Source of the DNA: Pseudomonadota bacterium
Lineage (GTDB): Bacteria > Pseudomonadota > Gammaproteobacteria > Xanthomonadales > Rhodanobacteraceae
Assembly: GCA_023412995.1 (NCBI GenBank)
Contig: JAEZQS010000194.1
Location: forward strand, 1-7,147
Reading direction: 5' to 3'
DNA length: 7,147 bases
Position numbers and translations under genes: made by a program. Positions 1 through 7,147 of this stretch are shown piece by piece; within the stretch, counting starts at the first letter, position 1; the number at the start of each line of letters is the position of its first letter. A model generated the notes under the pieces. The model worked only from the letters and a program-made list of their open reading frames with translations. It did not search any database and was not told the DNA's origin.

Positions 1-183
1 CCGCAGCGCCGGGCTGTCGAGGAAGCCCGCCTGACCGGCGAGGCGCGCGAGCTGCCCGATGCGCGCGCGCAGCGCCGGGTCGCCGGCGCAGGCGCGGTCG
101 AGGAATGCCTCCCGGCGCTCCGGCGGCTCATCCAGCCAGCGCTCGAACACGGCGTGTACGCCCACGGTGCGCGACGGCGGCAT
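1..183 (-). CDS. N-terminal fragment of a probable Ser/Thr protein kinase (runs off the left edge)
   Basis: The minus strand is open from an ATG at 183 to the window edge, giving 61 codons without a stop. The start is preceded by a GAGGGGAG-like ribosome-binding site about 7 bases upstream. The peptide contains FERWLDEPPERREAFLDRAC, then AGDPALRARI and GFLDSPAL. This 'two helices, xFLDxACxGDPxLR, xFLxxPA' pattern is what typically precedes the catalytic domain in many proteobacterial Pkn-type Ser/Thr kinases, including those with TPR or WD40 tails. The kinase domain itself would lie outside the window, so no catalytic residue can be checked. Some ECF-sigma-linked proteins share the same leader, so the kinase call is an inference from family memory. 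The gene is divergent from aceE, with a 232-base shared upstream region. Confidence 0.6.
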   Translation of the reverse strand, partial: MPPSRTVGVHAVFERWLDEPPERREAFLDRACAGDPALRARIGQLARLAGQAGFLDSPALR

Positions 184-330
184 GGCGCATCTCCCCTCGC
201 TGCGGAGCATATCGCCGGTCGGCGCCGGCGGGCAGTTTCCGGGCACTACGCCGCTGCGCGACCGGCCCCGCCATGCCGGCTTCACCGCCCGCCCGCGCAC
301 CCGCAGCATGCGAAACGCGTGCCGGCCGAC

Positions 331-336
331 TAGACT
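331..336 (+). promoter_or_regulatory. Possible -10 element for aceE
   Basis: TAGACT matches four of the six consensus -10 positions. It lies about 80 bases before the aceE start in the divergent spacer (184-415). No good -35 hexamer is seen 16-18 bases upstream, so this is only a candidate. The rest of the spacer is GC-rich and shows no clear operator. A minus-strand TATGCT (complement of 206-211) is an equally weak candidate -10 for the divergent kinase-like gene. Confidence 0.3.
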
Positions 337-402
337 TGCCGTTTCGCGCCTGCGCCCGCGTGGCGCGCGCCATGCCCACGCCGCGGCGAAGCCCGCGCGA
401 CC

Positions 403-410
403 GAGAGAAA
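403..410 (+). promoter_or_regulatory. Ribosome-binding site of aceE, deciding the start at 416
   Basis: The purine run GAGAGAAA ends five bases before ATG 416. The open frame extends back to 59, but the upstream 119 codons are Arg/Ala/Pro-rich, have no family similarity and overlap the divergent gene. Family alignment also begins at MNQLND, so the start at 416 is preferred. Confidence 0.7.
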
Positions 411-415
411 TCCCG

Positions 416-3271
<2,856 letters not shown>

Positions 3272-3278
3272 GAGGCAC

Positions 3279-3315
3279 GGGCTGGGGGCTGGGGGCTGGG
3301 GGCTGGGGAGGGGCG
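3279..3315 (+). repeat. GGGGGCT heptanucleotide array with G-quadruplex potential
   Basis: Starting eight bases after the aceE stop there is GGGCT, then three perfect GGGGGCT heptads, then GGGGAGGGGC. This gives six G-runs of three or more separated by one or two bases, which satisfies the usual intramolecular G-quadruplex pattern with very short loops. G-rich heptad microsatellites of the GGGGATT type are known to be enriched in Xanthomonas genomes, and this looks like a variant. It lies in the 55-base gap between convergent genes. It could affect 3' end formation of aceE mRNA, vary in copy number, or be a neutral microsatellite. Confidence 0.85.
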
Positions 3316-3326
3316 TGCGCGTCGCG

Positions 3327-4874
3327 TTACGCCGGAACCGGGCCCCGGTCGGCGGTGCGGCGTTGACTGCGGCGGGCCCACAGCGTGGCGGCCAGCGGCA
3401 ACGCGTTCACCAGCACGAAGAACGGGAAGGCGTGCAGGTAGCGGTACGAGGCGATGTTGGAGAAAAGCACCTCGCTCGCGACCAGGCCGATGCCGAACAG
3501 GGCGGCGAGGACCGCCTGCAGGCGGCGTGGGTCGCGCCAGTGCACCCATGCGTTGGCCAGCGCCAGCGGTAGCAGCAGGAACAGGCAGGCGACGAGCCAC
3601 GTGGATGCGGCGGCGAAGGCGCGGCTGGCCGGGGTCCACCGCTCGGCGACCCCTGCCATGTCGTAGTGCCAGTAGCGCTTCACCGACGAGACGACGCGCG
3701 CCGGATAGGGCAGCGGATCGCGGCCGAGGTCCTTGGCGAGGCGCCGCGCCGAGGAATCGGGGTTGAAGTAGCCGCCGAGCGTGACGAACCCGAGCCGCAC
3801 CACGCCGAACGGATCGTCGCGCAACGCATGCGCCGACAGCTTGCGGCAGATGCGGTTGACGTCGAGGCCGGCCTTCTCGATCGCATCGGCCAGCCCGCCG
3901 CGGTTCCACAGCTGCGAAGGGCGCGTATGCGGGTCGGCGAGGTCGTAGGCGAGGCGGTCGGCGAAATCGGCCGGCAGGCCCACGCGCACGAAGTGTTCCG
4001 GCTTGATGAGCGGCGCCACCAGGCCCATGCGCATGAAACCGGCGCGCGCGATGTAGGCGGGCTTGGTGTCGAACAGTTCACCAACGTACCGCTTGTACTG
4101 GTCGTGCGTGCCCCAGAAGCAGAGCGTGGCGACCGCGCAGTGCGCGAGCACGCGCCACGCGCGCGGGCGGCGCGCGGGATCGGACAGCGTCACCAGCGGC
4201 AGCGCCAGCGTGATGACGGTGACCACCGGCAGGTAGTTCATGCGCAGGCTCACCGCGCCGATGCCGAGCACGGCGACGACGGCGAGCCAGGCCACGCGTG
4301 CGTGCACGAGGTAGGCGCAGGCCGCCGCGTAGAAGGCGACGAAGGCGAGCAGGCCGAACGTCTCGGCCAGCACCATGCGCTCGTAGAAGAGCTGCGCCGG
4401 CTCCAGCGCGAACGCGCAGGTGGCCAGCAGCACCAGCAGCGCCGGCAGCCGGAAATGCACGCGCAGGACCCGTGCCAGCAGCAGCGCGATGCCGACGCCG
4501 GCCAGAGCCTGCCAGTACAGCAAGGCCTGCAGCGAGCCGGTCGGCCGCACCAGCGATTCGAGCAGCAGCGGGTAGGTGAAGGAGCGGTCGCCCGGCAGCC
4601 ATTCTTCCGAGCGCGCGGCAAACAGGTAGCTGGCCGAATCGCCGAGGAACAGGCGGATCTGCGGATCGACCAGTATCGCCGCCACCTTCAGCAGGACCAC
4701 TGCCAGCAGCAAGGCACCGGCCCACGCCACGCCGCGCGCACCGACGGCAGGAATCCCGCCCGGCTGCGACCCTTCGCCGCCGGTGGTTGCCGGGCGAGCC
4801 ACGACGGTTGGTCTGGTCGCGAGCGGTGGCGTGGTCGGGGAGCGGATCCTGGCAGCCAATGCCTCGGCACCCAT
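3327..4874 (-). CDS. Polytopic inner-membrane protein, GT-C glycosyltransferase-like
   Basis: The gene ends with TAA at 3327-3329. From ATG 4874 the product is 515 aa. The same frame also allows GTG starts at 4934 (535 aa), 4802 or 4730, and none of these has a clear Shine-Dalgarno sequence. Numbering from GTG 4934, hydrophobic segments lie near residues 69-90, 135-158, 163-180, 187-209, 213-230, 235-250, 258-276, 443-465, 472-492 and 501-519. A large polar, presumably periplasmic, region covers 277-440. An acidic-Ser motif, GDSASY (D99), follows the first membrane segment. Then come RSFTYPLLL and PAQLFYERMVLAETF, which resemble the D/E, R-x-x-YP and YExxxxE features of GT-C (PMT/ArnT/RgtA-like) lipid-linked sugar transferases. 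Donor and acceptor are unknown. About 65 N-terminal residues are Pro/Arg-rich with atypical codons (AGA, AGG, CCA, ATT, CCT), so the true start may be further downstream. It could instead be an unrelated conserved membrane protein. It is convergent with aceE and divergent from the next gene. Confidence 0.7.
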   Translation of the reverse strand: MGAEALAARIRSPTTPPLATRPTVVARPATTGGEGSQPGGIPAVGARGVAWAGALLLAVVLLKVAAILVDPQIRLFLGDSASYLFAARSEEWLPGDRSFTYPLLLESLVRPTGSLQALLYWQALAGVGIALLLARVLRVHFRLPALLVLLATCAFALEPAQLFYERMVLAETFGLLAFVAFYAAACAYLVHARVAWLAVVAVLGIGAVSLRMNYLPVVTVITLALPLVTLSDPARRPRAWRVLAHCAVATLCFWGTHDQYKRYVGELFDTKPAYIARAGFMRMGLVAPLIKPEHFVRVGLPADFADRLAYDLADPHTRPSQLWNRGGLADAIEKAGLDVNRICRKLSAHALRDDPFGVVRLGFVTLGGYFNPDSSARRLAKDLGRDPLPYPARVVSSVKRYWHYDMAGVAERWTPASRAFAAASTWLVACLFLLLPLALANAWVHWRDPRRLQAVLAALFGIGLVASEVLFSNIASYRYLHAFPFFVLVNALPLAATLWARRSQRRTADRGPVPA

Positions 4875-5021
4875 GAGGTCGGTCGCGATCAGCGAGTGTC
4901 GCCTGCCCGGCCGAGGCCGCGCAACAGCACGCACCGGCGCCCACGCTGAATGCCAGCGCTGCCGCCGTCGAACGGTGCGGGTGCGATTAACCCGCCGTGC
5001 GCCAAGCTGGACGTCCCAACA

Positions 5022-5029
5022 AGAGGGAG
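5022..5029 (+). promoter_or_regulatory. Ribosome-binding site deciding the start at 5036
   Basis: AGAGGGAG ends six bases before ATG 5036 and is one of the clearest Shine-Dalgarno sequences in the window. An upstream in-frame start at 4997 would place this sequence inside the coding region and add 13 basic residues with no obvious function. The ATG at 5036 is therefore preferred. Confidence 0.75.
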
Positions 5030-5035
5030 AAGCAC

Positions 5036-5542
5036 ATGAACAGCGACGACAAGCATTGGAACGACAAGACCACCGCGCGCGACGAGAACCGTGATCCCCT
5101 GAGCGGCGCCCCGGGCGCGCATCCGGTCGGCACCGGCGTCGGTGCGGTGGCCGGTGGCGTGGCGACGGGCGCGGCAGTGGGCACGGTCGCAGGCCCCGTC
5201 GGCACCGGCATCGGTGCCGCGGTCGGTGCCGTCGTGGGCGGGTTGATCGGCAAGGGCGTCGCCGAGGGCATCGACCCGACCGCGGAGGACGCGTACTGGC
5301 GCGACGAGTATGCCACCCGCCCGTACATCCGGTCGGGCGCGGCCTACGACGTGTATGCGCCGGCCTATCGCTACGGCTGGGAATCGCGTGCGCGTTACTA
5401 CGACCGCAGCTGGGATGACGCGGAAGACACCCTGCGCCGCGACTGGGAACGCAACGAGACGGCGGCCGGCATGCGCTGGGACGAGGCCAAGATGGCGGTG
5501 CGCGACGCGTGGGACCGCATCACCGATCGCGACGGGCGCTGA
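5036..5542 (+). CDS. Glycine-zipper protein with Tyr/Trp-rich C-terminal half, function unknown
   Basis: The product is 168 residues. Residues 1-28 are hydrophilic (MNSDDKHWNDKTTARDENRD). Residues 30-74 form a Gly/Ala/Val glycine zipper, probably one hairpin-like pair of membrane-inserting or packing helices, with no Lys or Arg and no acidic residues until K73. Within it PVGTGVGAVAGG (30-41) recurs as PVGTGIGAAVGA (54-65), a 24-residue internal duplication. Residues 86-163 hold an aromatic, acidic region with AYWRDEYATRPYI, YAPAYRYGWESRARYY, WDDAEDTLRRDWER and RWDEAKMAVRDAWDR. I recall a recurring uncharacterised proteobacterial family with this YWRxxYxxRPY...YGxxxxxRYxxxxWDxxExxLxxDW pattern, often near stress-response genes, but I know of no assigned activity. 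There is no cleavable signal peptide. The gene is preceded by a strong ribosome-binding site, is divergent from the membrane protein gene, and is followed by stem-loops. Confidence 0.88.
   Translation: MNSDDKHWNDKTTARDENRDPLSGAPGAHPVGTGVGAVAGGVATGAAVGTVAGPVGTGIGAAVGAVVGGLIGKGVAEGIDPTAEDAYWRDEYATRPYIRSGAAYDVYAPAYRYGWESRARYYDRSWDDAEDTLRRDWERNETAAGMRWDEAKMAVRDAWDRITDRDGR
5123..5218 (+). repeat. In-frame internal duplication in the glycine-zipper coding region
   Basis: The 24 bases from 5123 recur at 5195 with three differences, both encoding PVGTG(V/I)GA. The offset is 72 bases, or 24 codons. The intervening Gly/Ala-rich codons are also similar in composition. This suggests the zipper grew by a short tandem duplication, although convergent selection for Gly-rich codons cannot be excluded. 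Confidence 0.6.
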
Positions 5543-5554
5543 GGACAAGCCCCC

Positions 5555-5575
5555 GGGCTCCGGCACCCGGAGCCC
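5555..5575 (+). terminator. Perfect 9-bp stem-loop after the glycine-zipper gene
   Basis: GGGCTCCGG (5555-5563) pairs perfectly with CCGGAGCCC (5567-5575) around a CAC loop, starting 13 bases after the TGA. No T-tract follows, so it is not a canonical intrinsic terminator. It may protect the mRNA 3' end or act with the larger stem-loop just downstream. Confidence 0.5.
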
Positions 5576-5596
5576 GACGCGTTCAAGCGAGCCATC

Positions 5597-5641
5597 GAGG
5601 GTCCGGTGCAGCGTGGTTTTCCACGCCTGCGCCGGACCCTC
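5597..5641 (+). terminator. Long stem-loop (about 20 bp, TTTT loop)
   Basis: The outer arms GAGGGTCCGG (5597-5606) and CCGGACCCTC (5632-5641) are perfectly complementary. The stem continues through TGCA with TGCG (one G-U pair, a bulged C at 5627) into GCGTGG (5611-5616) and CCACGC (5621-5626), closing a TTTT loop. It is the strongest hairpin in the gene-free stretch. The sequence after it (TCTCGTTGC) is only weakly T-rich. It may be a transcript end, part of a small RNA, or a REP-like palindrome. I do not see the GTAG head typical of Stenotrophomonas REPs. Confidence 0.5.
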
Positions 5642-5756
5642 TCTCGTTGCATCGACCAGGCCACGGCCGGGCGCGGGCGAACGACCGGCCATGGCACGCC
5701 CCGGTCCGTGGGGTTGGCGACCGCGTTTTCCCCGCGCCCTCCGTGCCCGCCATGCG

Positions 5757-5793
5757 AAAAAGCCGCGAAAAAGGCGCGCGAAACGCGGAAAAA
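5757..5793 (+). promoter_or_regulatory. Approximately helically phased A-tracts upstream of the HU-like gene
   Basis: A-runs occur at 5757-5761, 5768-5772, 5781-5783 and 5789-5793, separated by GC-only spacers of the GCCGCG, GGCGCGCG and CGCGG type. Their centres are about 11, 12 and 9 bases apart, close to the DNA helical repeat. This favours intrinsic bending or an UP-like element just upstream of the putative -10. Such A-runs stand out in this very GC-rich context. Confidence 0.5.
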
Positions 5794-5798
5794 CGGGA

Positions 5799-5804
5799 TA
5801 CGCT
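5799..5804 (+). promoter_or_regulatory. Possible -10 element for the HU-like gene
   Basis: TACGCT lies directly after the A-tract region and 57 bases before the ATG. A second candidate, TACGAT at 5835-5840, matches the consensus somewhat better but is only 21 bases from the start. Neither has a recognisable -35 hexamer at normal spacing. Confidence 0.3.
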
Positions 5805-5861
5805 AGGCGTCGCGGCGCCCTGCGGCAGCCGCGCTACGATCCCCACGGAGAAAAGCAAACC

Positions 5862-6218
5862 ATGGCTACAACCAAGAAGGCGGCCGGCAAGAAGTCGGCG
5901 GCCAAGCCGATCACCGAACCGATGTCGAAGTCGCAGCTCGTTGCCTACATTTCCGAGCAGAGCGGCGTCGAGCCGCGCAACGTGCGCGCGGTGCTCGAAG
6001 GCCTGGAGCAGGCGGTTGCCAGCTCGATCAACAAGAAGGGCGCGGGCCAGTTCACCCTGCCGGGCATGCTGAAGATCACCGCGACGGCGGTGCCGGCGAA
6101 GCCGAAGCGCAAGGGCATCGATCCGTTCACCAAGGAAGAGCGGACGTTTGCGGCGAAGCCCGCCTCCGTGCGCGTCAAGGTGCGTCCGCTGAAGAAGCTC
6201 AAGGACGCTGCCGCCTGA
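5862..6218 (+). CDS. HU-family DNA-binding protein with basic N-terminal tail
   Basis: The product is 118 residues, against about 90 for a typical HU. After a Lys/Ala-rich, histone-H1-like tail (1-20), the HU fold begins with MSKSQLVAYISEQSG (21-35). The dimerising helices follow (VRAVLEGLEQAVASSI), then the beta-strand signature GAGQFTLPGMLKI (60-72). The DNA-binding arm contains KPKRKGIDPFTKEER (80-94), with Pro88 at the position expected to intercalate DNA. The C-terminal strand and helix are PASVRVKVRPLKKLKDA. It should bind DNA non-specifically as a dimer and bend or compact the nucleoid. The tailed form is familiar from other high-GC proteobacteria and is distinct from canonical HupB. 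A GGAG sequence sits 11 bases before the ATG, a rather long spacing. The gene is monocistronic, closed by the terminator at 6243-6277, and may be regulated through the bent A-tract region upstream. Confidence 0.93.
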   Translation: MATTKKAAGKKSAAKPITEPMSKSQLVAYISEQSGVEPRNVRAVLEGLEQAVASSINKKGAGQFTLPGMLKITATAVPAKPKRKGIDPFTKEERTFAAKPASVRVKVRPLKKLKDAAA

Positions 6219-6242
6219 CCGGGCGCGCGATCCGTGTTTGCC

Positions 6243-6277
6243 CGACGGGGCGGCCGCAAGGCCGCCCCGTCGTTTTT
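6243..6277 (+). terminator. Intrinsic terminator of the HU-like gene
   Basis: CGACGGGGCGGCC (6243-6255) pairs perfectly over 13 bp with GGCCGCCCCGTCG (6260-6272) around a GCAA tetraloop of the GNRA type. TTTTT (6273-6277) follows immediately. It lies 24 bases after the stop codon and separates this gene from the peptidase gene. Confidence 0.95.
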
Positions 6278-6324
6278 CCGGGCCCTTGCCATCGCGCGCA
6301 CGCCTGGCCCGGCATCCTCGTGCA

Positions 6325-6903
6325 ATGGATACGCCTTCCCCGGGCCTCGCGCACGCTTCCACCGCCAGGCGCCTGGCGCGGCTGGCCTGGTCATTGCTCT
6401 GGCTGGCACTGCTCGCCCTGGGCGTTGCCTGGGCGTGGCAGCACCCGCTCGCGCAACGGGCACGCCTGGCGTGGGAGCTGGAACGCAGCCCGGCCCCGGT
6501 GTCGCTGCCGGTCCCGGTGCAGGGCGTCGCCGCCTCGCGTATCGCCGACACCTGGGGCGCGGCACGCGGCAGCGACCGCCGCCATGAGGGCGTGGACATC
6601 TTCGCCGTCCGCGGGACGCCGGTCACCAGCACTAGCCGCGGGATCGTGACGGCCGTGCGCGAGCGCGGACTCGGCGGCCGCCAGGTGTGGATTCGGGGTC
6701 CAGGCGGCGAGTCGCACTACTACGCCCACCTGGAGCAGTGGACGCCGGGGCTGCAGGCCGGCGACGTGGTCGAGGCCGGCACGGTGCTGGGCACCGTCGG
6801 CGATACCGGCAACGCCCGCGGCACGCCGCCCCACCTGCACTACGGCATCTATGGCAACGAGGGCGCGCGCGACCCGCTGCCCCGCCTGCGCGCCGCGCCC
6901 TGA
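6325..6903 (+). CDS. Membrane-anchored M23 family metallopeptidase
   Basis: The product is 192 residues. An N-terminal signal-anchor helix (about 21-39, AWSLLWLALLALGVAWAW, preceded by RRLARL) places the rest in the periplasm. The LytM/lysostaphin-type peptidase domain spans about 63-187. It has the zinc-ligand motif HEGVD (H87, D91), GTPV, the YAHL motif (H135, with H131 in SHYYAH), GDTGN and the HLH motif (H170, H172). All catalytic positions are present, so it is probably an active zinc endopeptidase cutting peptidoglycan cross-bridges rather than a degenerate LytM activator. It lacks the LysM or coiled-coil domains of NlpD and EnvC. ATG 6325 is the first plausible start; earlier in-frame TTG codons fall in or next to the terminator of the preceding gene. 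No Shine-Dalgarno sequence is visible before it. The gene follows HU but is separated by a terminator, so it should have its own promoter, which I could not identify. Confidence 0.92.
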   Translation: MDTPSPGLAHASTARRLARLAWSLLWLALLALGVAWAWQHPLAQRARLAWELERSPAPVSLPVPVQGVAASRIADTWGAARGSDRRHEGVDIFAVRGTPVTSTSRGIVTAVRERGLGGRQVWIRGPGGESHYYAHLEQWTPGLQAGDVVEAGTVLGTVGDTGNARGTPPHLHYGIYGNEGARDPLPRLRAAP

Positions 6904-6964
6904 CCGGCGCCGCGGCAGGGTGGAACGGTCCATCGTGGCCACGGGCCTCGCCCGGCCCGGCAGC

Positions 6965-6982
6965 GGCACCTATGGTGGTGCC
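6965..6982. promoter_or_regulatory. Short palindrome overlapping a -10-like TATGGT
   Basis: GGCACC and GGTGCC form a 6-bp inverted repeat around TATGGT, 23 bases before the start of the last gene. TATGGT resembles a -10 hexamer in four positions, so the repeat could be an operator over a promoter. It is short enough in GC-rich DNA to be chance. Nothing else stands out in the 102-base gap at 6904-7005. Confidence 0.25.
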
Positions 6983-7005
6983 ACTCCCGTGCAGGACATC
7001 GCGAC

Positions 7006-7147
7006 ATGGCTTCATCCCCGCGCCGTTACCGCATCACCGTCACCCCGGTGGAGGCCGGCGGCCTGCCGTGCGCCGGGCGCTGTGCGATCGAGTTCGAACA
7101 GCCCTGTGCCGACGACTGGATGCGGGTGGTCGAGTCCAACCAGCGCA
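7006..7147 (+). CDS. Start of a small protein, possibly DUF3861 family (runs off the right edge)
   Basis: An AGGA sequence nine bases upstream supports ATG 7006. The 47 visible residues begin MASSPRRYRITVTPVEAGG and continue with a predicted beta-strand CAIEFEQPCADDWMRVVE. The opening 'RYRITVTPVE' and the later 'xxFExxxxDDxxxVVE' resemble the beginning of DUF3861 proteins, which are small cytoplasmic proteins of unknown function. Only the N-terminus is visible, so this assignment is tentative. Three Cys residues (C22, C26 and C34) are present in this portion. Confidence 0.6.
   Translation, partial: MASSPRRYRITVTPVEAGGLPCAGRCAIEFEQPCADDWMRVVESNQR

Larger units (their letters stand above)
5543..5861. 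other. 319-base gene-free stretch with stem-loops and A-tracts
   Basis: No credible gene is seen here; the short open frames on both strands look like GC-rich artefacts. From left to right it holds the perfect hairpin at 5555-5575, the long hairpin at 5597-5641 and an imperfect 11-bp hairpin at 5660-5695 (one mismatch, 14-base loop). A GC-rich segment follows, then an A-tract region at 5757-5793 and possible promoter hexamers before the HU-like gene. The first part probably belongs to the 3' end of the glycine-zipper transcript, the last part to the HU-like promoter. Confidence 0.7.

Noticed and set aside
213..230. CGCCGG...CCGGCG inverted repeat in the divergent spacer
   Set aside because: A 6-bp GC-only palindrome is expected often by chance at this base composition.
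59..415. 119-codon N-terminal extension of AceE
   Set aside because: It is Arg/Ser-rich low-complexity sequence overlapping the divergent kinase-like gene. Family similarity and a ribosome-binding site both point to ATG 416.
3666..4949. 427-codon plus-strand open frame opposite the membrane protein gene
   Set aside because: It is Arg/Gln/Glu/His-rich with no domain. It is complementary to a minus-strand gene with clear membrane helices and a biased hydrophobic pattern.
4971..4990. Possible promoter (GATTAA) before the glycine-zipper gene
   Set aside because: It matches only three -10 positions and has no -35 partner at normal spacing. The resemblance to an ECF-type GAAC element is too weak to call.
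5310..5861. Upstream in-frame extension of the HU-like protein to 5310
   Set aside because: The extension overlaps the glycine-zipper gene and the hairpin region and is Arg/Pro-rich. The HU fold and Lys/Ala tail begin at ATG 5862.
5583..6632. 349-codon minus-strand open frame across the HU-like gene
   Set aside because: It spans a strong plus-strand terminator, two plus-strand genes and the spacer, and shows no family similarity.

Overview
This is a high-GC chromosomal stretch. Its codon use, its gene types and a G-rich heptanucleotide microsatellite all suggest a gammaproteobacterium of the Xanthomonadaceae/Lysobacteraceae (Lysobacter, Luteimonas or Stenotrophomonas-like). That assignment is inferred from memory of the families, not from a search. 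I see no rRNA, tRNA, CRISPR array, transposase, phage gene or other mobile-element signature. The window looks like ordinary core and accessory chromosome, with several poorly characterised genes and some unusual non-coding structure.

Layout, left to right. (1) At the left edge, on the minus strand, is the first 61 codons of a gene resembling the N-terminal region of bacterial Ser/Thr protein kinases. (2) A 232-base divergent spacer follows. (3) Next is a complete plus-strand aceE (416-3271), the homodimeric E1 subunit of pyruvate dehydrogenase, with a hydrophilic insertion of about 60 residues in its C-terminal part. No aceF or lpd is adjacent. (4) The 55-base convergent spacer holds a GGGGGCT heptad array with strong G-quadruplex potential. 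(5) A minus-strand polytopic membrane protein follows, resembling GT-C type glycosyltransferases; its true start is uncertain. (6) Divergent from it is a 168-residue plus-strand protein with a glycine-zipper segment and a Tyr/Trp-rich C-terminal part. (7) A 319-base gene-free stretch carries three consecutive stem-loops, then roughly helically phased A-tracts and possible promoter elements. (8) A plus-strand HU-family DNA-binding protein with a basic Lys/Ala tail follows, closed by a textbook intrinsic terminator. (9) Then comes a membrane-anchored M23 metallopeptidase. (10) At the right edge is the start of a small protein that may belong to the DUF3861 family.

The genes are mostly single transcription units on alternating strands, so no operon-level pathway links them. 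The themes are central carbon metabolism (aceE), envelope functions (GT-C-like protein, M23 peptidase, perhaps the glycine-zipper protein) and nucleoid structure (HU-like). I do not see a convincing new multigene system. The observations most worth a second look are the AceE insertion, the G-quadruplex/C-rich array between convergent genes, the long stem-loop at 5597-5641, and the phased A-tracts upstream of the HU-like gene.
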